A stretch of 9,233 bases of DNA, from positions 1 through 9,233 of the forward strand of contig DPOR01000008.1 in NCBI GenBank assembly GCA_003538135.1, in the 5' to 3' direction. The position numbers and the translations under genes are program-made. Shown here piece by piece: positions 1 to 6,807 of this stretch (position 1 is the first letter of the stretch; every line of letters starts with the position of its first letter). The stretch is from Oscillospiraceae bacterium. Lineage in GTDB: Bacteria > Bacillota > Clostridia > Oscillospirales > Acutalibacteraceae. The notes under the pieces are model-generated. The model did no database searches and had not been told where the DNA came from. It saw only the letters and a list, made by a program, of their open reading frames with translations.

Positions 1-20
1 CGTCTCTCAAGTGCTCGACT

Positions 21-49
21 ATAATAACACAACCGGCCGCACTTGTCAA
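21..49 (-). promoter_or_regulatory. Leftward sigma-A promoter for a gene outside the window
   Basis: Read on the minus strand, a perfect -35 hexamer TTGACA (44-49) is followed by a 17-nt spacer and the -10 hexamer TATTAT (21-26). Transcription would start near position 14 and leave the window to the left. The terminator at 107-144 lies upstream, so this starts a new transcription unit separate from the GH127-hydrolase pair. The inverted repeat CAAGTGC (8-14) / GCACTTG (39-45) brackets the -10 element and could be an operator. The downstream gene cannot be seen. Confidence 0.6.
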
Positions 50-106
50 CAGTAAAATTCAATTTTTTTCAGATTTTCTTCATTTTATTTGACCGTGCGG
101 AGAGTC

Positions 107-144
107 AAAAAAGCCTGCGCGGAATTAAGAACCGCACAGGCCTT
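107..144 (-). terminator. Rho-independent terminator after the alpha/beta hydrolase gene
   Basis: On the minus strand a GC-rich stem of about 11 bp (arms 132-143 and 112-122, with G-U pairs) and a 9-nt AT-rich loop are followed by a run of six T (112-107). It starts about 15 nt past the hydrolase stop codon at 159, the expected place for the end of the GH127-hydrolase transcript. Confidence 0.85.
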
Positions 145-158
145 GATATATAACGAAC

Positions 159-1079
159 TCAGACTACTGCCGACTCCGCTGCGCTTATTGCGCTGTCAAA
201 AAATCCGACAATGTCGCGGAAATATTCGTCGCGGCACTTCTCGTTGTGCAGCTCGTGACGGGCGTCTTTATATATATGTATCTTTGCGTTGAGTCCCGCC
301 TTGCGATAGCGCCGAAGAAGCTTCTTCGCCTTTGACGACTTCGTGCCTCCTATCGGATCCATATCGCCGCTGAAAATGCCGATGCGGACATTGGGGCTGA
401 TCTTTGCGATATTTTCTTTTTTATATATCCTGCCGAACGCCTTTATCATATTCCAATCGAAGTTGACGCTGATATCTATTCCCGCCATGGGGTCGTCAAT
501 GAACACCTGTCGGCGCTCCACGTCGCTCGTCACCCACTGGCTCGGACCTTTTTCGCCCTTATAGCGCGCGTCAAAAATCATATCGCTCACGGGATTGACG
601 AACTTCGGGCGCCAATCCTTGGCGAACAGCTCAAGCGGCCAGAGCAGAGCGAGTGCAGCCTGCGCGCCGTTCATATCGGCGGTTCCGCAGAGTGCGACGG
701 CCTTGACGTCCGTCCCCTGCTGGAGGAAATCCTGCGCCAAAAAGCTGCCGTAGCTGTGACCCATGAGCACCTGCGGAAGATGATAGCGCTCCTTGAGCCA
801 ATTGTAGAAGAACACAAGATCCTTGACGGTCTTTCTCTCGATATCGCCCGGATGTCTGCCGCGGTTCTCGTCGGTCTCGGTGTTTCCGTGGGCGCGATGA
901 TCGTCGGCAAAGACTATATAGCCGTGCTCATTGAACATCTGTGCCACTTCGTGATATCTGCCGGCATATTCGCACATTCCGTGCGAAATCTGCACAACAC
1001 CCTTGGGGCTTTCCACATCGTCCCAGAGGTAGCAATGTATCGGGGTTGAATCGAAGCTCTTGATATCAAGCTGCTGCAT
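159..1079 (-). CDS. Alpha/beta hydrolase, monoacylglycerol lipase / S33 (Hydrolase_4) type
   Basis: This 306-residue protein is a serine hydrolase of the alpha/beta fold, the usual length for monoacylglycerol lipase/lysophospholipase-like members. Visible motifs are the oxyanion-loop HGM (residues 33-35), the nucleophile elbow GHSYG (107-111, Ser109), the acid motif GDMDPIG (238-244, probably Asp241) and the histidine motif ARHELHNE (273-280, His275). The catalytic triad is therefore complete. No signal peptide or membrane segment is seen, so it is cytoplasmic. The start is supported by AAGGAG (1087-1092) 7 nt upstream. It lies 43 nt after the GH127 gene on the same strand with no terminator between, so the two are probably co-transcribed. 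Family members cleave acylglycerols, lysophospholipids or other esters. The context makes removal of ester groups from imported sugars possible, but that is inference and the substrate is unknown. Confidence 0.9.
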   Translation of the reverse strand: MQQLDIKSFDSTPIHCYLWDDVESPKGVVQISHGMCEYAGRYHEVAQMFNEHGYIVFADDHRAHGNTETDENRGRHPGDIERKTVKDLVFFYNWLKERYHLPQVLMGHSYGSFLAQDFLQQGTDVKAVALCGTADMNGAQAALALLWPLELFAKDWRPKFVNPVSDMIFDARYKGEKGPSQWVTSDVERRQVFIDDPMAGIDISVNFDWNMIKAFGRIYKKENIAKISPNVRIGIFSGDMDPIGGTKSSKAKKLLRRYRKAGLNAKIHIYKDARHELHNEKCRDEYFRDIVGFFDSAISAAESAVV

Positions 1080-1122
1080 AATATTTCTCCTTTACGACTT
1101 TATTTATTTTATTATTAATGTA

Positions 1123-2973
1123 TTATCTTGTGCTCATCCAGACCTGCATATCGCTCTCGCCGCGGTTTGCAAAGGCGAAATACGGAATGAGTCTGATGCG
1201 TGTCGGCTCATGCTTCATCTCATCGGCGGGCGCATAGAGCGCACCCGAGCCCGAGATTCTCGTCCCGTCAACATCGAGAGCCGGTATACCGAAGCCCAAA
1301 TCGACGGGCTCGGCGTTGAGCTCGGAGGAGAGGGAGAGCGAGAATATGTCGCCGTTGTCCACACCCTCGGCGCAGTAGACGACCGGACCGCGCATAACGG
1401 CGACCTTGCCGGAATCCTCGTGCACGGAGGGGTCGGCGGAGACGATAATCGGGGACATATCGAAATAAAGCTCTATTTTTGCGCCGTCACGGCAGTCAAA
1501 AAGCATATAGCCGCCGCTCGTACCGAGATTTTCGGCGAGCTTTGCTTCGACAGAAAAATCGCGGCACCACGAGGGTATTCTGACAGCGAGCTTCACGGGT
1601 GCGCCGCCGACGCAAACGGTCACTCCGCCGTCGGACGGATAGTCCGTTATTTGAGAGACATGCACCGTCCCGCCGTTCATATCAATATCGGTATCGCTCT
1701 GCATAAACTGATGGACATAGACCGTGTCGCCGTCATACGAATATATATACTTTCCGATGCTCTCGACAAAGCGGGCGACATTCGGCGGGCAGCAGGAGCA
1801 GTCGAACACCTCGACGCGCTGCGTTATAGGCAGGCGGACTTCCTCGCCGCGCCAATATTTTATATTCCGCTTTGAAAGGTCTATCGAGAGCGGATTTTCA
1901 TAGAAGAAGCTCTTTCCGTCGAGCGATACGCCGGAGAGAAAGCCGTTATATATGACCCGCTCCACCGTATCGGCATAGCGGGAATCGACTGCAGTCAGTG
2001 ACATACGTTGTGCAAACATCGCCAAGGAAACGGCGGCGCAGGTCTCTGCATAGGCGGTCTCGTTCGGCAAATCGCCGTCAACCGTGAACGCCTCGCCGAC
2101 GCGGGTCGAGCCGATGCCGCCCGTGATATACATACGGTGCTCCGTTATATTCTTAAATATACTGTTCGCAGCGGCAAGCAGCTCTCTGTCGCCGCACTCA
2201 TAGGCGATATCCGCCATGGCGCTGTAGATATAACAGGCTCTGACGCTGTGTCCGGTGGCCTGCGTCTGCTCGCGCAGGGGTATCATATCCTGAAGATAGT
2301 CCTCGGAGGCAAAGCCGCTCGCCTGTCCCCTGTCCTTTTCGTTGTTGCCGCGCTTATCCACAAAGAAGCGGCTGAGGTCGAGCCAACGCTTTTCGCCCGT
2401 GCAGCGGTACAGACGCACAAGAGCGAGCTCTATCTCGGGATGACCCGGGGTAGTAAACGCCGCGGAATCCTCCCTGCAAAAAACTGTTTCGATAAGCTCG
2501 GCATAGCGGCGCATAAGGTCGAGGAATCGACGCTTGCCCGTCGCCTCATAGTAGGCTGCTGCCGCTTCGATGAGATGCCCCGCGCAGTAGAGCTCGTGAT
2601 GATCGCGGTCGGTAAAGCGCTTGCCGGGCTCGACCACAGTGTACCAGACGTTAAAATATCCGTCGGGAGTCATGTTCCTCTCAATGCGGTCAATCAGCTC
2701 CTCGACATAGCTTTCGAGTTCGGCGTCACTATGCTTTGAGAGCACATATGCCGCAGCCTCCATCCACTTCGCGGCATCGGAGTCATAGAAAAAATGCGGG
2801 CGATCGGGCTCGCCCTGCTTCCAGTTGCAGCCGAGAGCCGAAAATCTCCCCGTGTCCTCAAACCTGCGGCGCACGCTGTCGAGCGTCACAGACTCGTTTA
2901 AAGCAATGCGGTCTTTCCAGAAGCCGCCCGTTATGTTTACTTTATCAAAAGGTACCGAATACTGTTTGCTCAT
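1123..2973 (-). CDS. GH127 family glycoside hydrolase, probable beta-L-arabinofuranosidase
   Basis: This 616-residue protein belongs to GH127 (formerly DUF1680), whose characterised member HypBA1 releases L-arabinose from beta-1,2-linked arabinofuranosyl disaccharides of plant hydroxyproline-rich glycoproteins. The hallmark residues are present with HypBA1 spacing: GEAF with the acid/base Glu294, then AETC with Glu310 and Cys312, and CSCCPPN (392-398) with Cys394 as the expected nucleophile and Cys395 as a zinc ligand. The N-terminal two-thirds is the (alpha/alpha) barrel, including HELYCAGHLIEAA near residue 126. The last 200 residues are beta-rich. No signal peptide is seen, so the enzyme is cytoplasmic. 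The ATG at 2973 has AAAGGG (2981-2986) 7 nt upstream. It is the first gene of a leftward unit with the alpha/beta hydrolase, divergent from the GH2 gene. GH127 also has members with other specificities, so the exact substrate is inferred. Confidence 0.93.
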   Translation of the reverse strand: MSKQYSVPFDKVNITGGFWKDRIALNESVTLDSVRRRFEDTGRFSALGCNWKQGEPDRPHFFYDSDAAKWMEAAAYVLSKHSDAELESYVEELIDRIERNMTPDGYFNVWYTVVEPGKRFTDRDHHELYCAGHLIEAAAAYYEATGKRRFLDLMRRYAELIETVFCREDSAAFTTPGHPEIELALVRLYRCTGEKRWLDLSRFFVDKRGNNEKDRGQASGFASEDYLQDMIPLREQTQATGHSVRACYIYSAMADIAYECGDRELLAAANSIFKNITEHRMYITGGIGSTRVGEAFTVDGDLPNETAYAETCAAVSLAMFAQRMSLTAVDSRYADTVERVIYNGFLSGVSLDGKSFFYENPLSIDLSKRNIKYWRGEEVRLPITQRVEVFDCSCCPPNVARFVESIGKYIYSYDGDTVYVHQFMQSDTDIDMNGGTVHVSQITDYPSDGGVTVCVGGAPVKLAVRIPSWCRDFSVEAKLAENLGTSGGYMLFDCRDGAKIELYFDMSPIIVSADPSVHEDSGKVAVMRGPVVYCAEGVDNGDIFSLSLSSELNAEPVDLGFGIPALDVDGTRISGSGALYAPADEMKHEPTRIRLIPYFAFANRGESDMQVWMSTR

Positions 2974-2999
2974 TGCGCAGCCCTTTCACAAAAATTATC

Positions 3000-3013
3000 T
3001 TCTGTCAACAGAA
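3000..3013. promoter_or_regulatory. 14-bp palindrome at the GH127 start site, candidate operator
   Basis: TTCTGT and ACAGAA form a perfect 6-bp inverted repeat with a 2-nt centre. It sits just downstream of the extended -10 element of the GH127 promoter (3016-3024), across the predicted transcription start. That position suits a repressor site. No regulator gene is in the window, so the binding protein is unknown. The 9-mer TGTCAACAG inside it also occurs at 44-52, within the left-edge promoter. Confidence 0.4.
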
Positions 3014-3015
3014 CT

Positions 3016-3024
3016 ATAATACCA
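3016..3024 (-). promoter_or_regulatory. Extended -10 promoter of the GH127-hydrolase unit
   Basis: On the minus strand TGG followed by TATTAT (3016-3021) forms an extended -10 element about 43 nt before the GH127 start codon, with transcription expected near 3009. No good -35 hexamer lies 16-18 nt upstream. A TTGACC (3031-3036) is present but only 9 nt away, too close to be the -35 of this -10. The promoter would thus depend on the TGn motif or on an activator. Confidence 0.5.
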
Positions 3025-3083
3025 CAAAATGGTCAAAATTGGTAGGACATTTAAAAAAAATTATGAACAAATTCGCCTGTGGA

Positions 3084-3112
3084 TTGAAGATTGAGGGAAA
3101 ATATGCTAATAT
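3084..3112 (+). promoter_or_regulatory. Sigma-A promoter of the GH2 beta-galactosidase
   Basis: TTGAAG (3084-3089), a 17-nt spacer and TAATAT (3107-3112) with an upstream TGC (3104-3106) make a near-consensus promoter with an extended -10. Transcription should start near 3119, giving a leader of about 45 nt. A weak 17-bp dyad with ATGC/GCAT arms (3117-3133) overlaps the start and could be an operator. The promoter diverges from that of GH127, about 75 nt away. Confidence 0.65.
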
Positions 3113-3148
3113 ATCTATGCTTATAATTTGCATCATTGTGCTTTTTTT

Positions 3149-3155
3149 GAGGAGG
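3149..3155 (+). promoter_or_regulatory. Strong ribosome binding site that sets the GH2 start
   Basis: GAGGAGG lies 9 nt before the ATG at 3165. The reading frame is open further upstream to 2736, with in-frame ATGs at 3063 and 3117. Those lie upstream of or on the predicted transcription start and lack a Shine-Dalgarno sequence, so 3165 is the credible start. Confidence 0.85.
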
Positions 3156-3164
3156 ACTCTTGAA

Positions 3165-6100
3165 ATGGAGTATAAGCTGAATACAACAAATTACCGCGAC
3201 TTCAAGGTAATTGAGGACAACAAGTGCGCGGCACGAGCATATTTTATACCGTATTCAAAAAAGGAAAAGCTGAGCGCCGTCGATATTAAACACGAGCGCA
3301 CCGATTCCGATCTTGTCGAGGTACTCTCCGGCGAGTGGGATTTCAAATATTACAGCGACATCTCGCTCATCCCCGAGGTTTTGGATGCGCAGAACGTTGA
3401 GTTTGACAAAATACGGGTTCCCTCGACCTGGCAGCGCACCGGCTACGAGCCACCGGTATATCTCAACTGCCCCTATGAATTCGACCTGCCCAATCCGAAT
3501 CTGCCCGAGCATATGTCCGCCGGAATCTACCGCAAGAGCTTTGAGGTCACAAATTCCGACGACGTTCATATTTTGAGCTTCCTCGGCGTTGTCCCGTGCA
3601 TTGACCTCTATGTCAACGGAATGTACGTCGGCTACAGCGAGGGCGCGCACAATACGGCGGAGTTCGACATCTCGGAATTCATATACGAGGGCACAAACGA
3701 GCTGCTTGCGGTCGTTCACAAATGGTGCACCGGCACGTATCTTGAGTGCCAGGATATGTTCCGCGAAAACGGAATTTTCCGCGACGTGCTTCTCTACAGG
3801 CTTCCTGCGGTATATGTCAACGACTACTTCATTCGCCCGCGCAAGGCGGACGGAAAATGGACTGTGGACGTCGAAGTTACGCTCGAGGGCAAGCTCAACG
3901 GCTGCGAGGTCGGCTTCTCGCTCGAGAAGGACGACAATGTTATTGCGGGCGAGACTGTAAAGGCAGAACGCCTTACATATATGACCTTCACCGACCTCGA
4001 TGTCACAGAGTGGAACGCGGAGGTTCCGACAGTCTACAACGCTTATATATCACTGTACAGAAACGGTGAGGAGCTCATGACGCTGCGAAACCTTACGGGC
4101 TTCAAAACAGTGGCTATAAAGGGCAACACCTTTACATTTAACGGACAGGTTATCAAGTTCAAGGGCGTCAATCATCACGACACAAACGGCAAAACCGGCT
4201 ATGTTATGACCTTCGACGACTACGAAAAGGATGTCCTTCTCATAAAAGAGTTCAACGGCAATGCCGTGCGCACCTCGCACTATCCCCCCGACCCGCACTT
4301 AATAGCGCTCGCCGACATATACGGTCTCTACATAGTTGACGAAGCGGATATCGAGACTCACGGCGCGTGCTTCGCTCCGCACAACGACATGAACAAAATC
4401 AGCAACGACCTCAAATGGGCTCCGCGCTACCTTGACAGGGTCAAGAGAATGTATATGCGTGACAGGAGTCATCCGTGCATCACCATGTGGTCGCTGGGCA
4501 ACGAGGCGGGCGGCTACGCCTGCCAGGACGTCTGCTATGACTATATGCATGAAATGTGCCCCGAAATACCCACCCACTACGAGGGAGTCATACATACAAA
4601 GCGCAAGGCTTACGATGTGGTTTCCGATATGTATCCGCCGCACGAGCAAGTTGAAAATGTCGGCAAGGGCACGCATAAGGGCGCATGGTACAAGACAAAG
4701 CCCTATTTCCTCTGCGAATATGTTCACGCGATGGGCGTAGGCCCGGGCGCGATGGAGGAATATTGGGACAGCTTCTATAAATACGACAACCTCATGGGCG
4801 GCTGCATCTGGGAATGGGCGGATCACGCGGTATATCACGCCGACGGCCCCTATAGATACACCTACGGCGGCGACCACGGCGAGAAAAAGCACGACGGAAA
4901 CTTCTGCGTCGACGGTCTTGTTCATCCCGACCGCACGCCCTCAAGCGGCGCTCTCGAGATGCAGGCGGTCTACCGTCCCCTCAGAGCGAAGCTCAACCGC
5001 GACGGAAGCTTTGTTTTTACGAACACCAACCGTTTCCGCAGCTCGGGCTATATCACAGTTGTCCGCTCTATGACGGTTGACGGCATTGAAAGCGACAAGA
5101 AAGAGCGCTTCTCGCTTGACATTGAGCCCTGCAAGAGCAAAAAAGTCACTTTCAAGGACGATATACCCGACGGCTGCGACTGCCGCATGAACTTTGAATA
5201 TCTCGACGGCGATAAATTCATCGCACGCGAGCAGATCGTAATAAAGAAAACGAACAAGAAGGTTCCTCTGCCCGTAGGCAGCGTGTTTAAATGCAGAGAG
5301 GGCAGAGATACCGTGAAGGTCTATTTCTACGGCGGGTCTGTGAAGTTCGACCTGAAAACCGGCGAAATAACGTCATACAAGCTCGGCGAAAAAGAGCTCA
5401 TAAACCAATCCCCCGTCGCGCATAAGGGCTTCATCCCGAACATTTTCCGTGCGATGCTCGACAACGACAGGGTTATCATCGAGCAGTGGAAGAAGGCAGG
5501 ATATGACGACGTAACGGTTATTCCGCGCTCAACCGACTTCTCATGTTCAAAGCGCACCGCGAAGTTCACGGTCGATTTCAATCTCCGCTCCAAAAAGGGC
5601 GTTGTTGCAAAGGTCGGCATTGAATACACTGTTGACGCCGCAGGCTGCATAAAGGTCGAGACGGTATTCAACGCGAAGGCTCAGAAGAAAGCCGCCGCCG
5701 CTCTGCCGCGCTTCGGACTCGTGCTCGAGATGCCGGAGAGCTTCGAGAACATAGAATATCTCGGCTACGGCCCCTACGAGAACATGAGCGATTTCCGAGA
5801 GCATACGACATTCGGCGTATACAACACCACGGTCGACGGCATGGACGAGTTCTACATCAAGCCGCAGGATTACGGCGTGCGCACGGGCGTTCGCAGACTC
5901 AGCATCACGGACGCGGACGGTGTCGGAATGATGATTTGCAACCCCGACAGGGATCTCAGCTTCACGGCGAGACACTTCACTCAGGCGCTCATGCAGCGCT
6001 CGATGCACTACGACGACCTCCACTCCGAGCACACGACGGTCATTGACATCGACGGCTTCCTCAGAGGCACCGGCACAGGCAGCTGCGGCCCGGACGTGCT

Positions 6101-6167
6101 CCCCAAATACGCGATAGACGGCCGCAAGGAGCTCTCGTACAGCTTCGTTATCATCCCGATAAAGTAA
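3165..6167 (+). CDS. lacZ: GH2 beta-galactosidase, LacZ type
   Basis: This 1000-residue enzyme has the complete LacZ five-domain layout (E. coli LacZ is 1023-1024). It should hydrolyse terminal beta-D-galactosides (EC 3.2.1.23) in the cytoplasm; no signal peptide follows the chosen start. In order: a jelly-roll sugar-binding domain (about 40-215) with LECQDMFR (Asp197 matches LacZ Asp201), an Ig-like domain (about 216-315), the TIM barrel (about 316-605) and two C-terminal beta domains including the small-chain domain (about 705-998). Active-site matches are RTSHYP (369-374), the metal site DEADIETHG (Glu397, His399), acid/base Glu447 in SLGNEAGG, nucleophile Glu518 in LCEYVHAMG and GGCIWEWADH (545-554). 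Where LacZ has Trp999, this protein has GSCGPD (Cys974), as I recall from other GH2 galactosidases, which suggests an aglycone preference other than plain lactose. It is divergent from GH127 and monocistronic, ending at a strong terminator. Galactosylated plant glycans are a likely substrate source, by inference from the GH127 neighbour. Confidence 0.95.
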   Translation: MEYKLNTTNYRDFKVIEDNKCAARAYFIPYSKKEKLSAVDIKHERTDSDLVEVLSGEWDFKYYSDISLIPEVLDAQNVEFDKIRVPSTWQRTGYEPPVYLNCPYEFDLPNPNLPEHMSAGIYRKSFEVTNSDDVHILSFLGVVPCIDLYVNGMYVGYSEGAHNTAEFDISEFIYEGTNELLAVVHKWCTGTYLECQDMFRENGIFRDVLLYRLPAVYVNDYFIRPRKADGKWTVDVEVTLEGKLNGCEVGFSLEKDDNVIAGETVKAERLTYMTFTDLDVTEWNAEVPTVYNAYISLYRNGEELMTLRNLTGFKTVAIKGNTFTFNGQVIKFKGVNHHDTNGKTGYVMTFDDYEKDVLLIKEFNGNAVRTSHYPPDPHLIALADIYGLYIVDEADIETHGACFAPHNDMNKISNDLKWAPRYLDRVKRMYMRDRSHPCITMWSLGNEAGGYACQDVCYDYMHEMCPEIPTHYEGVIHTKRKAYDVVSDMYPPHEQVENVGKGTHKGAWYKTKPYFLCEYVHAMGVGPGAMEEYWDSFYKYDNLMGGCIWEWADHAVYHADGPYRYTYGGDHGEKKHDGNFCVDGLVHPDRTPSSGALEMQAVYRPLRAKLNRDGSFVFTNTNRFRSSGYITVVRSMTVDGIESDKKERFSLDIEPCKSKKVTFKDDIPDGCDCRMNFEYLDGDKFIAREQIVIKKTNKKVPLPVGSVFKCREGRDTVKVYFYGGSVKFDLKTGEITSYKLGEKELINQSPVAHKGFIPNIFRAMLDNDRVIIEQWKKAGYDDVTVIPRSTDFSCSKRTAKFTVDFNLRSKKGVVAKVGIEYTVDAAGCIKVETVFNAKAQKKAAAALPRFGLVLEMPESFENIEYLGYGPYENMSDFREHTTFGVYNTTVDGMDEFYIKPQDYGVRTGVRRLSITDADGVGMMICNPDRDLSFTARHFTQALMQRSMHYDDLHSEHTTVIDIDGFLRGTGTGSCGPDVLPKYAIDGRKELSYSFVIIPIK

Positions 6168-6191
6168 CAAACAAGCATTTATAAAGCATTG

Positions 6192-6226
6192 AATCCTACT
6201 CACAGTTTTTGTGGGTAGGATTTTTT
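6192..6226 (+). terminator. Rho-independent terminator of the GH2 gene
   Basis: A 13-bp stem (6192-6204 with 6210-6222, one G-U pair) with a 5-nt loop is followed by a T run to 6226. It begins 25 nt after the stop codon and is an unambiguous intrinsic terminator for the rightward transcript. Confidence 0.92.
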
Positions 6227-6760
6227 AGTTGGGAGTCGGCGCGTAATTGATAGGGGTTGTGGGGGTAAAACCGCCGTCAGTCAACATTTTTATATCTTAA
6301 ATTAGCAGAATCATGCAGAGGGCGGATGATATCCGCCTACACGGTGTATGCAGTGACTACAGCAGGCGAGCTAAGTTCGCCTCTACAAGGGGATTGCGGA
6401 AAGCTTTGCTTTGTAGGGGTCGGCAACTCGACGACCCTTTGACGCGTTAGCGTCACCTAAAATCTATTCATTTCGCCCGTGTCGTGTAATACGCTCTCTG
6501 CTTGAGACTTGCCCCCTGTGCCGCCTGCGGCGGCAGCGGTGCGTCGAGTCGCCGCACCCTACAAAGGGGACATCGAGAAACAAAACAGTCTATGCAAAAG
6601 GGTAAATCTGCGCAATGCCCCATCAGTCTCGGCTTCGCCGAGCCGGCTCTCCTACAGGGGGGAGCCATAATCGGTCGGTTGTGTACTCTGCAACTCCAAA
6701 ATTGCACATTTCTTTTTCAAGCTCTCAACACAACCGCATGGCTTCTGCGGGGTATAAGAA
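6227..6760. repeat. Gene-free stretch with a mosaic of short hairpins (REP-like)
   Basis: I see no credible gene here. At least nine short inverted repeats with different sequences follow one another: 6321-6337 (7-bp stem), 6364-6382 (6 bp), 6400-6412 (5 bp), 6417-6437 (6 bp), 6441-6454 (5 bp), 6519-6535 (7 bp), 6538-6558 (6 bp), 6628-6642 (6 bp) and 6734-6750 (5 bp). Several are followed by a similar junction: CCTACACGG (6336-6344), CTCTACAAGGGG (6381-6392), CCTACAAAGGGG (6558-6569) and CCTACAGGGG (6651-6660). TGTAGGGG (6412-6419) is the same motif reversed. Only the hairpins differ, so this looks like several related mobile-type intergenic elements joined or nested. Most lack T runs, so they are not ordinary terminators. 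Short open frames across it are made of hairpin sequence and have no ribosome binding sites. Confidence 0.6.
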
Positions 6761-6793
6761 AATCGGCTGTCGGGGTTTCCTCGGCAGCCGATT
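6755..6793 (-). terminator. Rho-independent terminator of rex
   Basis: A 12-bp stem (6782-6793 with 6761-6772, one G-U pair) and a 9-nt loop lie 14 nt beyond the rex stop codon. On the minus strand the stem ends in T's and runs into TTCTTAT. On the plus strand it is followed by GATTTTTTT, so it may also stop any rightward transcription coming from the hairpin region. Confidence 0.8.
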
Positions 6794-6807
6794 GATTTTT
6801 TTGCTTT

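Noticed and set aside
1060..2739. Long open frames on the plus strand (1060-1875 and 2008-2739) opposite the GH127 gene
   Set aside because: They are mirror frames of a strongly supported GH127 coding sequence, have no ribosome binding sites, and encode no recognisable domain.
3003..3008. TTGACA on the minus strand as the -35 box of the GH127 promoter
   Set aside because: The sequence 16-18 nt downstream is GC-rich ribosome binding site sequence with no -10 element. The hexamer is better explained as part of the 3000-3013 palindrome.
3063..3164. N-terminal extension of the GH2 protein from in-frame ATGs at 3063 or 3117, which would add a hydrophobic, signal-like segment
   Set aside because: The segment is translated promoter and leader sequence. 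Neither ATG has a Shine-Dalgarno site and both lie upstream of or on the predicted transcription start, whereas 3165 has GAGGAGG at ideal spacing.
4299..6203. Minus-strand open frames (for example 4299-4925 and 5547-6203) opposite the GH2 gene
   Set aside because: The GH2 frame carries every catalytic motif of the family. The antisense frames are low-complexity shadows, and one starts inside the terminator region.
6321..6660. CRISPR array in the hairpin-rich region
   Set aside because: The hairpins differ in sequence and spacing, there is no constant direct repeat of 24-40 nt, and no cas gene is present.
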